DNA of 34,281 bases from Acidobacteriota bacterium (GTDB lineage Bacteria > Acidobacteriota > Terriglobia > UBA7540). The notes beneath the pieces were generated by a model. The model was not told the DNA's origin, made no database searches, and worked only from the letters and a program-made list of their open reading frames with translations. Both the position numbers and the translations under genes were made by a program. The first letter of the stretch is position 1; each line of letters starts with the position of its first letter. Below are positions 26,287 to 33,416 of the stretch, piece by piece. The stretch lies in the NCBI GenBank assembly GCA_902812365.1, contig CADDZC010000043.1:1-34281 (forward strand), written 5' to 3'.

Positions 26287-26312
26287 GGCCAGCGCCGCAT
26301 CAGGCGCCGGCC
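26287..26312 (-). terminator. Hairpin at the end of the sugar-binding lipoprotein gene
   Basis: GGCCAGCGCC (26287-26296) and GGCGCCGGCC (26303-26312) form a 10-bp stem with one G-T type wobble and a 6-base loop, beginning at the stop codon of the lipoprotein gene and placed just before the rpmH promoter. No T run follows, so termination strength is uncertain. Confidence 0.45.
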
Positions 26313-27328
26313 TAAGGGGTCACCTGGCCGGGACGGGGGATGAAGTTGCTTTCTGCCGCCTGGTAGGCGCTCAGAGTGTTCTTGTCGACAACGCCAATGC
26401 CTGTATCGACCAAGGTGGGAAGTGGAGATGCCGGAGCCGTGCGCCAGTCCTTGAATTCATGTACAACGTTATGGTGGAGATCATCCAGAAACCGCAGACC
26501 GTAAAAAGCCATGGTGTATGGCTTCTGAGCGATGGAGGCTACAATGGCCCCTCGTGAAATCCAATCGAGCGTCTCGGGATCCTTATCCATGGCCAGTATG
26601 GGTACTTTGCCGTCCAGATTGAGCCGATGAAACGCGTCGGCGGCGCCAGATCCCCCCGAAGCTTCAAGGCTGAGCACCCCATCAAAGTCTTTGTGGGCGT
26701 TCAGGAGGGCAGAAATTCCGTCGTCAGCCTTTCCTGGATCGCCGTTGTCATTGATAACCTGGAAAATTTTCATCTTTGGATATCCGGCAAATACGTCTTT
26801 CACTCCCCGCAGGCGCTCGTCCAGATTCAGCTGTCCGGGGATCGTGACAATCACCACTAGGCCTTCGCCATTCAACGCCTGGGCGAGCCGCCGCGCGCTG
26901 GCTTGGCCGGCGCGAAAATTGTCGGTGCCGATGAACATCAGCCGGCGCGAGCCGGGGCAGTCGTTGTCGATGCAGATCACCGGAATTCCTTCACTGACAG
27001 CCTGATCGATCGCCGACTTGAAAATTTCGGATTGTGCCGGCGACACCAAAATGCCATCAGGGTGCATGGCCAGGGCGTCCTTAAACGCCTGCAGTTCCTG
27101 CTGGGGCGAATAGGTATCCGGTCCCGTAAAGTCAGACTTAACCCCGAATCCCAGTTGCTTGATGGCGTCCGCCCAGCCGGCCTTGGCTTCCAGCCAGTAA
27201 GGCAACTTGATGTTATTCGCCACGAATATATAGTTCTCGCCTTGGTGGGGGGCTTTGCCGCAAGAAGCGAGGAACAGTGCCGCCGGAACCAGGAAAAGAA
27301 CGGTCAAGGGTCGTTGGGCTCGTCTCAT
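26312..27328 (-). CDS. Sugar-type periplasmic binding lipoprotein (ribose/LacI-like fold)
   Basis: A 338-residue substrate-binding protein of the ribose/xylose ABC class. Seen: lipoprotein signal with lipobox LASC and C23 as the lipidated residue, then two lobes: IFVANNIKLPYWLEAKAGWADAIKQLG, DGILVSPAQSE, IPVICIDNDCPGSRRLMFIGTDN (ligand-pocket strand), DGVLSLEASGGSGAADAFHRL and DPETLDWISRGAIVASIAQKPYTMAFYGL. No permease or ATPase gene is next to it, so it is either a solitary binding protein serving a distant transporter or a ligand sensor. The leader carries an 11-bp hairpin directly before the ribosome site (GAGAGGATGG). Ligand unknown, most likely a sugar. Confidence 0.9.
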   Translation of the reverse strand: MRRAQRPLTVLFLVPAALFLASCGKAPHQGENYIFVANNIKLPYWLEAKAGWADAIKQLGFGVKSDFTGPDTYSPQQELQAFKDALAMHPDGILVSPAQSEIFKSAIDQAVSEGIPVICIDNDCPGSRRLMFIGTDNFRAGQASARRLAQALNGEGLVVIVTIPGQLNLDERLRGVKDVFAGYPKMKIFQVINDNGDPGKADDGISALLNAHKDFDGVLSLEASGGSGAADAFHRLNLDGKVPILAMDKDPETLDWISRGAIVASIAQKPYTMAFYGLRFLDDLHHNVVHEFKDWRTAPASPLPTLVDTGIGVVDKNTLSAYQAAESNFIPRPGQVTP

Positions 27329-27342
27329 GGGCCATCCTCTCT

Positions 27343-27370
27343 CGCCGGCCGCCCAACAAGGCGGCCGGCG
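27343..27370 (-). promoter_or_regulatory. Strong GC hairpin in the leader of the binding-lipoprotein gene
   Basis: CGCCGGCCGCC (27343-27353) and GGCGGCCGGCG (27360-27370) form a perfect 11-bp stem with a 6-base loop. On the mRNA it ends about 15 bases before the ATG, abutting the ribosome site. It could control translation or protect the transcript. The rest of the 273-base gap between this gene and the divergent rel gene shows no other clear feature. Confidence 0.5.
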
Positions 27371-27601
27371 TCCGCGATACGCTCGTCACCGCAAAGCCTT
27401 TTCTTGACGGCCCCCGAGATTATCACAAAACGTCAAGAGCGTCGTGCGGCTGAGCAGCGCCAACCCTCCCTTCACGGCGGGCGACGCCCATGCCGATTCG
27501 GTCCCCCGACTCCGAAAAGGGTGACCGGTGGGGAAAAGGCTTCTTTGCCGGGCCGGACAATTCCCGCCGGGATTTCGCTGTTAAAATAAGGGATGGAAAC
27601 C

Positions 27602-29746
27602 ATGATCGAATTCGACGAAATCGCCCGCAAGGTTCAGAGCTACCGTCCCGGCGACGACCTGCAACTATTACGGCGGGCATACGAATTCAGCGTCGCCGAA
27701 CACCGCGCCCAAAGGCGCCTGTCAGGTGAACCGTACGTCTCCCACCCTTTGGAAGTGGCGAACATCCTGGCCGACATGAGGCTGGATGTGGTTTGTCTGG
27801 CAGCCGGCATGCTGCACGACGTCGTGGAAGACACGACCGCCACCGCAGAAGTGGTGCGCGAGGAGTTCGGCCCGGAGGTGGCCCGCATTGTGGAAGGCGT
27901 CACGAAGATCAGCCGGCTCGAGTTTTTCAGTCCGGAGGAAAAACAGGCTGAGAACTTGCGGAAGATGGTCTTGGCGATGGTGGATGACATCCGCGTGGTG
28001 CTCGTCAAGCTGGCGGATCGCCTTCACAACATGCGGACTCTCGAGTTCGTGCCGCCCGAAAAGCGGGAGCGAATTGCCCGCGAAACGCTGGAAATTTACG
28101 CCCCTATCGCCCACCGGCTGGGTATGGGGAAGGTGCGAGGGGAACTGGAGGACTTGGCCTTTCGTTTCCTGGAGCCGGAAGGCTTTGCCGAGGTTAAAAA
28201 GGCGGTGGAAAGCCGGCGCAAAGTCAGCGAAGACTTCCTCGCCGAGGTGCGCGCGCAGGTGGAAACGAAGATGCAGCAGTATTCGATCCCGGCGCGCGTA
28301 GAGGGTCGCATTAAGCGGCTGTACAGCATCTGGCAAAAGCTGCAGCGCCAGCACATCGGCATCGATCAGGTCTACGATCTGCTGGCCATCCGCATCATCA
28401 CCGATTCGGTCAGGAATTGTTACGCGGCGCTCGGCGTCATTCACAACACCTGGCGGCCGGTGCCGGGTCGCATCAAGGATTTCATCGCCATTCCCCGCCC
28501 CAATCTCTACCAGTCGCTCCACACCTCGGTCATCGGTCCCCACGGCCAGCCCTTCGAGGTGCAGATTCGCACCGAAGAGATGCACCGTTTGGCCGAGGAA
28601 GGCATTGCCGCGCACTGGAAGTACAAGGACGGCAAAGCCCCAGATCAACAAGACGAAGAGCGCTTCGCCTGGCTGCGCCATCTCGTCGAGTGGCAACAGG
28701 AGATGCGGGATCCGGGGGAGTTTCTCTCGACGCTTAAGATTGACCTCTATCCGATGGAGGTTTACACCTTTACGCCGAAGGGCAAGGTGATCGTGCTGCC
28801 GCGGGACGCCACGCCCATCGACTTCGCTTATGCCATCCACACGGAAGTCGGCCACCGCTGCGTGGGCGCCCGGGTCAACGGGCGCTTGGTGCCCCTCAAA
28901 TACCGCCTGCGCAATGGCGACATTGTGGAAATCCAGACCCAGGCCAACCACACGCCGAGCCGCGATTGGCTGGCTCTGGTCAGAACTTCGCGAGCGCGCA
29001 ACAAGATCAAGCACTGGATCAATATCGCCGAGCGGCGCCAGGCTATCGAGATCGGCAAAAAGCTGCTCGAAAAGGAAGCCCGCAAATACGGCGTCGCCCT
29101 GAAGGATATCCCGGCGGAGGACTATAAGCGCGTGGCCGGGGACTATGGCTGTAGTCAGACTGAGGATCTGCTAGCCTCGCTCGGCTACGGAAAATTCTCT
29201 GCCCGGCAGGTTCTGGCCAAGCTCGCGCCGACCGTGCCCGCAGAACCCGAGTCCACCGCGCGTCTTTCCAGCGTGGTTCGGCGGGTGCTCGGCCTTGACC
29301 ACGAAATCGCCATCCAGGTGCAGGGCCACAATGACCTGATGGTTTATCGCGCCAAATGCTGCAACCCCATTCGGGGCGAGCCGATCGTGGGGTATGTGAC
29401 GCGCGGCAAGGGTATCGCCGTCCACTCCAAGTCCTGTCCGAATGTCCAAAACCTGATGTACGATGCGGACCGCAAAATTAATGTGGAATGGACCGGACCG
29501 AAGTATGGCCTCTACCCCGTTAAGCTCAACCTGACCACGGAAGACCGCCAGGGGCTGCTGGCGGAGGTGACGTCGGTAATCTCCGGCGTGCGCTCGAATA
29601 TTCAAAATATCGAGGCGCGAACCGGCGACAACCACGCCTCGATCGACGTGACGCTGGACATCGTAGACGTGCAGCACCTTGCCAAGATCATGTCGTCGCT
29701 GCGGAAGATCGAGGGAGTGTATGAAGTAAAGAGGGTGCTTAGTTAA
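27602..29746 (+). CDS. rel: Bifunctional (p)ppGpp synthetase/hydrolase Rel
   Basis: A 714-residue long RSH enzyme that makes and degrades the alarmone (p)ppGpp. Seen in order: HD hydrolase domain (about 25-180: VSHPLEVANILADM, GMLHDVVEDT with the metal-binding His-Asp, KLADRLHNMRTL); synthetase domain (about 230-350: GRIKRLYSIWQKLQRQ, YDLLAIRIIT, RPNLYQSLHTSVIG, FEVQIRTEEMH); TGS domain (about 385-450: YTFTPKGKVIVLPRDATPIDFAYAIH); the Cys-containing zinc-finger-like region AKCCNPIRGEPIVG; and a C-terminal ACT domain. Both catalytic centres look intact. The ATG at 27602 is preferred to the one nine bases earlier because AAGGGATGG lies at proper distance only for the later start. Convergent with rpmB. 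Confidence 0.96.
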   Translation: MIEFDEIARKVQSYRPGDDLQLLRRAYEFSVAEHRAQRRLSGEPYVSHPLEVANILADMRLDVVCLAAGMLHDVVEDTTATAEVVREEFGPEVARIVEGVTKISRLEFFSPEEKQAENLRKMVLAMVDDIRVVLVKLADRLHNMRTLEFVPPEKRERIARETLEIYAPIAHRLGMGKVRGELEDLAFRFLEPEGFAEVKKAVESRRKVSEDFLAEVRAQVETKMQQYSIPARVEGRIKRLYSIWQKLQRQHIGIDQVYDLLAIRIITDSVRNCYAALGVIHNTWRPVPGRIKDFIAIPRPNLYQSLHTSVIGPHGQPFEVQIRTEEMHRLAEEGIAAHWKYKDGKAPDQQDEERFAWLRHLVEWQQEMRDPGEFLSTLKIDLYPMEVYTFTPKGKVIVLPRDATPIDFAYAIHTEVGHRCVGARVNGRLVPLKYRLRNGDIVEIQTQANHTPSRDWLALVRTSRARNKIKHWINIAERRQAIEIGKKLLEKEARKYGVALKDIPAEDYKRVAGDYGCSQTEDLLASLGYGKFSARQVLAKLAPTVPAEPESTARLSSVVRRVLGLDHEIAIQVQGHNDLMVYRAKCCNPIRGEPIVGYVTRGKGIAVHSKSCPNVQNLMYDADRKINVEWTGPKYGLYPVKLNLTTEDRQGLLAEVTSVISGVRSNIQNIEARTGDNHASIDVTLDIVDVQHLAKIMSSLRKIEGVYEVKRVLS

Positions 29747-29855
29747 GTGGTCCGTTTAGCCAGGGCCACGCGGGAGTCTCCAGTGGCCGCCCCTCCGCCC
29801 AAACGCTCGATTTCTCGCCCGCGCTCCGCAAGCCGGCCATCCGCGAGGAACCGAC

Positions 29856-30041
29856 TTACTTAGCGACCTTGCCGGACCGGATGCAAGTTGTGCAGGCCAG
29901 AAGCGTTCGCGCGGCACCGTTCACCACCGCCCGCACGCGGCGGAGGTTCGGCTTCCAGCGACGGCTGGTCACGTTATGGGCGTGGCTGATCCGATGTCCG
30001 AAGACGGGACCTTTGCCGCAAATCTCGCAAAACCGCGCCAT
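29856..30041 (-). CDS. rpmB: 50S ribosomal protein L28, zinc-binding form
   Basis: A 61-residue ribosomal protein. Seen: [23 protein letters not shown], then [36 protein letters not shown]. The four cysteines C5, C8, C50 and C53 make the zinc-ribbon (C+) form of L28; organisms with low zinc often carry a C- copy as well, which is not seen here. The frame opens further upstream, but the ATG at 30041 has a near-perfect ribosome site AGAGGAGGTT and matches the family start. Confidence 0.96.
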   Translation of the reverse strand: MARFCEICGKGPVFGHRISHAHNVTSRRWKPNLRRVRAVVNGAARTLLACTTCIRSGKVAK

Positions 30042-30093
30042 AATTTCAACCTCCTCTAAAAGAACGGCTCGCGTTCGTGCCGCCTTTCTTAAC

Positions 30094-30102
30094 ACTATAA
30101 CA
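30094..30102 (-). promoter_or_regulatory. Extended -10 promoter of rpmB
   Basis: On the minus strand TGT-TATAGT, with a start expected near 30088 and a leader of about 47 bases holding the AGAGGAGGTT ribosome site. No good -35 box is seen. The same nonamer precedes the AhpD-like gene. Confidence 0.5.
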
Positions 30103-30148
30103 GATTCGGGCCCGCCGGTGACGGGCGGCCGGGTGGCGTTCTCGCGGA

Positions 30149-31126
30149 TCACCCCAGCCACTCGGGATTGTGGGCGGTGCCGTCGAACATCGACGTGGTT
30201 TTAAATGGTTCGTATTGTCCGGTGCGGGCGGCAGCCTCGGTTTTAGCCAGCAGGGCTTCGACGGTCACGCCATCCATGGGCCGGAAGGTTCGGGCCGCCT
30301 CGATGGCCTGGTCGAGCCTTTCCATGCTGTCGCAGCCCGTAATGACCACCGATGTCGGCAGATTCAGAGCATAATGCAAGCACTCGACGGGAGTGACTAG
30401 GCCACTCTTCAGCACCCAACCATCGCCCAGGGGCTTCATTCCCAACACCGCGATCCCGCGCTCGACCAGCTTGGGAACCACCTCGAGCGCGAAGCTGCGA
30501 AAGTGGGCGTCCATGACGTTGAGCGGCAGCTGGCAGGAATCGAAGTGGAATTGGTGCTGGGCTGCCAACTCCAACATGCGCAGGTGGACCAGCGGGTCTT
30601 TATGGCCGGTGAATCCGATGTAGCGGATTTTACCGGCCCGCTTGGCTTCCTCCAGCGCTTCCAGGGGGCCGCCGGGCGCGAAGAAGCGGTCGGGGTCTTC
30701 CATCCGGATATTTTCGTGGTACTGGATCAGGTCCAGGTGATCGGTTTGCAGGCGTCGCAGCGACTCGTCAATCTGCCGCGCCGCACTCTCCCGGGTGCGG
30801 CCGTCAAATTTCGTCATCAAAAAGACCTTCTGCCGATAGCCGTCGCGGAGCGCTTGGCCCATCCGGCGTTCGCTCTCACCGCCGTTATAGTCCCAGCAGT
30901 TGTCCATAAAGTTGATGCCGCGGTCGACGGCGCTGCGAATGATGCGGATGCTCACGGCGGCGTCTTTGGGCACGCCGATGTGATAGCCGCCCAGACCGAT
31001 CGCCGAGACGCGTTCTCCGGTCTTGCCGAGGGTTCGATAGATCATGCCGCCGGACTCCGCCTGGGCCGGAGCGGCAGCGGCCGTGGCCAAGCCCGCCAAA
31101 ACTCCTAAAGCCTCCCGTCGATTCAT
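30149..31126 (-). CDS. Tat-exported aldo/keto reductase
   Basis: A 325-residue NAD(P)H-dependent aldo/keto reductase. Seen: N-terminal twin-arginine signal [23 protein letters not shown], then the barrel [22 protein letters not shown]. The catalytic tetrad is present as Asp and Tyr in [14 protein letters not shown], Lys in FLMTKFDGR and His in [12 protein letters not shown] folded, cofactor-loaded enzyme exported by Tat to the periplasm fits this signal. The ATG at 31126 is chosen because it starts exactly at the Tat motif; the frame opens nine codons earlier. It sits downstream of a DapA-family lyase and a GntR regulator on the same strand, suggesting sugar or sugar-acid breakdown. Substrate unknown. 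Confidence 0.9.
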   Translation of the reverse strand: MNRREALGVLAGLATAAAAPAQAESGGMIYRTLGKTGERVSAIGLGGYHIGVPKDAAVSIRIIRSAVDRGINFMDNCWDYNGGESERRMGQALRDGYRQKVFLMTKFDGRTRESAARQIDESLRRLQTDHLDLIQYHENIRMEDPDRFFAPGGPLEALEEAKRAGKIRYIGFTGHKDPLVHLRMLELAAQHQFHFDSCQLPLNVMDAHFRSFALEVVPKLVERGIAVLGMKPLGDGWVLKSGLVTPVECLHYALNLPTSVVITGCDSMERLDQAIEAARTFRPMDGVTVEALLAKTEAAARTGQYEPFKTTSMFDGTAHNPEWLG

Positions 31127-31180
31127 TGGCAACCCCGCGGCGCGGCGCCTCAATCCCCCGCGGCCGCGCCTCCAGCCGCT

Positions 31181-31209
31181 CTTATAGCGCTATTGCCTAG
31201 GCTTTGCAA
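31181..31209 (-). promoter_or_regulatory. Promoter of the aldo/keto reductase gene
   Basis: On the minus strand TTGCAA (31204-31209), a 17-base spacer and TATAAG (31181-31186) form a plausible sigma-70-type promoter with a start near 31174, about 48 bases ahead of the ATG at 31126. Confidence 0.45.
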
Positions 31210-31280
31210 GTGACTTTTGCATGCCGGCCAGAGCGCCGGCAACGCTTGCCCGCGATGAAACGGTGAACGGGAATTTGCAG

Positions 31281-31298
31281 CCCGGTGTGGACACCGGG
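31281..31298 (-). terminator. Palindromic hairpin after the DapA-family lyase gene
   Basis: CCCGGTGT-GG-ACACCGGG is an 8+8 perfect inverted repeat about 30 bases past the lyase stop codon; in RNA it would fold as a 7-bp stem with a 4-base loop. A second GC hairpin, GCCGGC-N6-GCCGGC, follows at 31222-31239. Neither has a T run. They may end the lyase transcript before the reductase promoter. Confidence 0.4.
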
Positions 31299-31329
31299 TT
31301 GCCGCCGAGGATGCGTGCGAGTTGCGCTG

Positions 31330-32253
31330 CTATGAAAAGCGTGGCAGCCAGCGAGCCAAGCGCCGCGCGTGGCCCGCGATCTCGGCCCGTTCGGCAGCAT
31401 CGAGGTGATAGGCGGGCTCTCGGCAAGACGCTCCGGGAAGGATACCGCGCAAAACCAGCAGCTCCTTTTCACACGCAATCAACATTTCAATCGATTGCAT
31501 CATAAAGTTCAACAGCGGCAGAAGCTCCGCATGGAGGGCACGCGCCTCTCCGGAAGCCTTCTCGGCCAGCAACCGCCAGAGGTGAACAAAAGCAAACGCC
31601 AAGGAAACGGTGGGCATGCAGCCCGCCACGCCTCGGTCGGAGTCGTGGGGCAAGTGGAGCCCCATGTAACCGACCAGACTCCGCAGGCATCCGCCGGAAG
31701 CTTCCCGCAGCCGCTCAATCAGGGGGCCGGACGGGAGGAGGTCCACCTTGACGTGAGTGAAATTGGGGCACTCGCGCTGCGCGGCCAAGAAGAATTGCAG
31801 GTCGAGGGTCCGCCCGGTCTGGAGCGGCGAATATTGTACAATCAGCGGCGCAGGCGCGATCGCCCGGGCCAGGGTTCGGATGTGTTCGAGGGTGGCGTCG
31901 GTGGGAGGGTTGAGAAAGAAAGGGGGAATCACCATGACGGCCCCGGCTCCCGCATCAACGGCGTGACGGGCTTGTTGCACGGCGAGGTGAGTGGCGTGTT
32001 CCGGCACGGAGACGATGACCGGGACGCGCCCCGCGCTGTGACGAAGGCTCAGCTTGGTGACGGTTTCCCGCTCCCGGTCAGACAGCTTGTAGTATTCGCC
32101 GGCCAAGCCGAACAGCGCAAGGGCTTGGACGCCATCCGCGATGGCTGCATCGATCAATCGCTGTAAAGCCTCGAAGTCGATGCTTCCGTCCGCGGTAAAG
32201 GGCGTGGCGAGAATCGGAATAATTCCGTTCAGTGCGGCGGCGGCGGTCTTCAT
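31330..32253 (-). CDS. DapA-superfamily (NAL/KDG-type) aldolase or dehydratase
   Basis: A 307-residue TIM-barrel enzyme of the dihydrodipicolinate synthase/N-acetylneuraminate lyase superfamily, which uses a Schiff-base lysine to cleave or form 2-keto acids. Seen: GIIPILATPFTADGSIDFEAL at the N terminus, catalytic Tyr Y141 in IVQYSP and Schiff-base Lys K169 in THVKVDLLPSG. The usual G-T/S-T-G-E loop reads GLAGE (49-53), so the Thr residues needed for true DapA proton relay are missing. It is therefore not lysine-pathway DapA but more likely a catabolic lyase or dehydratase for a sugar acid. It lies 88 bases after the GntR regulator on the same strand. Confidence 0.85.
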   Translation of the reverse strand: MKTAAAALNGIIPILATPFTADGSIDFEALQRLIDAAIADGVQALALFGLAGEYYKLSDRERETVTKLSLRHSAGRVPVIVSVPEHATHLAVQQARHAVDAGAGAVMVIPPFFLNPPTDATLEHIRTLARAIAPAPLIVQYSPLQTGRTLDLQFFLAAQRECPNFTHVKVDLLPSGPLIERLREASGGCLRSLVGYMGLHLPHDSDRGVAGCMPTVSLAFAFVHLWRLLAEKASGEARALHAELLPLLNFMMQSIEMLIACEKELLVLRGILPGASCREPAYHLDAAERAEIAGHARRLARWLPRFS

Positions 32254-32341
32254 GGGCTCCTGGGGGCCGCTTCTTCCTCACCCTCTCGAACATCGGCGGT
32301 GCCGTGAAGGGGATGGTAGGAAGGATCGGGCGCATAAGCAA

Positions 32342-33118
32342 TTAAGAATCCGGGGAAGGCATGACGTCAAAAAAGAACGGGATATGGTCGCGGAGGGAAG
32401 CTTCGAGTTCCCACCGGTCGTAAAGCTCGAGTCGCTCCCGCAGGCTGCTCTGGATGTGTTCGGAGACCAGGCGCGAGGCTCGCCGCGGGTCCTGCTCGAC
32501 CACAGCCTGGAGTATCCCGGCGTGCTCTTGATAAATCTTTTCCAATAAAGCCGCGTCGTGTCCTTCGCGCCGCATGGCGAAGATGCGAATGAGCAGCCGC
32601 GTATCGTTGACGAGCTTCAGGATGCGGCCGTTAGCGGCCAGCCGGATCAACAAAGTGTGAAAACCCAGATCATAGGCCACGAAGCGAGACATTCCCACCC
32701 GGTCAAGGGCCGGCTGGCCCGACTGGAGCAGGTGTTCTTTGAAGGAGCGGATCGAGTTGTTCAAGGAGGTCAACTTGGCCAGATCAAGCTGTCGGAGCGG
32801 GTGAGACGCGGCTTTGCCGACGGCATAGGTTTCCAGGGCCTCCCGTAGTTCATAAAGATCAATGATGTCCTGCCGCGTCAGTTTGGCGACGACCGCTCGG
32901 CGGTTGGGAGTCTGTTCGACCAGCCCTTCGGCAGCGAGTTGCGTAAGCGCTTCCCGAATCGGGGTGCGACTGATACCGAGTTCCTTGGCCAGGGTGACTT
33001 CAGAGATGGCGGCACCGGCGGTAATCACTCCCGAGGTTATTTTCTGATGAATATGAAGATAGGCCCTCTCCCGAGCTGAGCGCGAAGCGCGTCCTCCGGC
33101 CGGGCTTTCAGCGTTCAT
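32342..33118 (-). CDS. GntR-family regulator with FCD domain (FadR subfamily)
   Basis: A 258-residue transcription regulator. Seen: winged helix-turn-helix (residues about 15-80) with ISEVTLAKELGISRTPIREALTQLAAEGLVEQTPNRRAVV, and an all-helical FCD ligand domain (about 85-235) with the metal ligands D150 and H154 (YDLGFHTLL), H199 (YQEHAGIL) and H221 (VSEHIQSSL) all present. Such regulators usually respond to a carboxylated sugar or organic acid. The ATG at 33118 has GGAGAGGGT just before it; the frame opens 47 codons earlier without family similarity. It heads lyase and reductase genes and faces a divergent TonB-dependent receptor, whose promoter carries a likely operator. Confidence 0.93.
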   Translation of the reverse strand: MNAESPAGGRASRSARERAYLHIHQKITSGVITAGAAISEVTLAKELGISRTPIREALTQLAAEGLVEQTPNRRAVVAKLTRQDIIDLYELREALETYAVGKAASHPLRQLDLAKLTSLNNSIRSFKEHLLQSGQPALDRVGMSRFVAYDLGFHTLLIRLAANGRILKLVNDTRLLIRIFAMRREGHDAALLEKIYQEHAGILQAVVEQDPRRASRLVSEHIQSSLRERLELYDRWELEASLRDHIPFFFDVMPSPDS

Positions 33119-33268
33119 ACCCTCTCCATTCGGGAAATCATGGCACAGAACCACTCGGCGGTTGGCCGATTTTTTCGGATATTGAAGCGCCGGCTGAAAA
33201 CTCCAGCAGGAGCCGAGGGCGGATACGCCGCGCCATGCGGCGAATCGCCCGGACGTCAAAATTTCTTC

Positions 33269-33297
33269 TTGACATGGGGGACGCTCTTCAAGATACT
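33269..33297 (+). promoter_or_regulatory. Promoter of the right-hand TonB-dependent receptor gene
   Basis: TTGACA (33269-33274), a 17-base spacer and GATACT (33292-33297): a consensus -35 and a 4/6 -10 at ideal distance. Transcription would start near 33304, giving a leader of about 113 bases before the ATG at 33417. It lies in the 298-base gap between the divergent GntR and receptor genes, which holds no other gene. Confidence 0.65.
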
Positions 33298-33304
33298 CAT
33301 CCTA

Positions 33305-33332
33305 CATCATGTCGACAGTGGTCGACAAGATG
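33305..33332. promoter_or_regulatory. 28-bp inverted repeat, candidate GntR/FCD operator
   Basis: The arms CATCATGTCGAC (33305-33316) and GTCGACAAGATG (33321-33332) match in 11 of 12 positions around a 4-base centre. The repeat lies exactly at the predicted transcription start of the TonB-receptor promoter, where a bound repressor would block initiation. GT-xx-AC cores are typical of FadR-subfamily operators, and the GntR/FCD gene is the divergent neighbour. Confidence 0.6.
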
Positions 33333-33416
33333 TGTTTTTGCGAGGAGCGGAAGGCGATTTTCAACCTAAGTTTAATCTCACGATTAGGCGGTGCCAACCA
33401 AGCCGAGGAGGAAACC

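Noticed and set aside
26193-26311. Replication origin next to rpmH
   Set aside because: rpmH is often near dnaA and oriC, but I saw no dnaA gene and no DnaA-box consensus (TTATCCACA) here.
27579-27592. TGT-TAAAAT as an extended -10 promoter for rel
   Set aside because: Transcription would start around 27594, after the AAGGG ribosome site that best explains translation from 27602, so the two cannot both be used; the promoter is probably further upstream.
27722-29014. A 430-codon minus-strand open frame opposite rel
   Set aside because: Antisense of the conserved HD and synthetase domains; no independent motif or ribosome site.
29764-29788. GGCCAC/GTGGCC stem as a terminator between rel and rpmB
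   Set aside because: Only six pairs across a 13-base loop and no T run; too weak to list as a feature.
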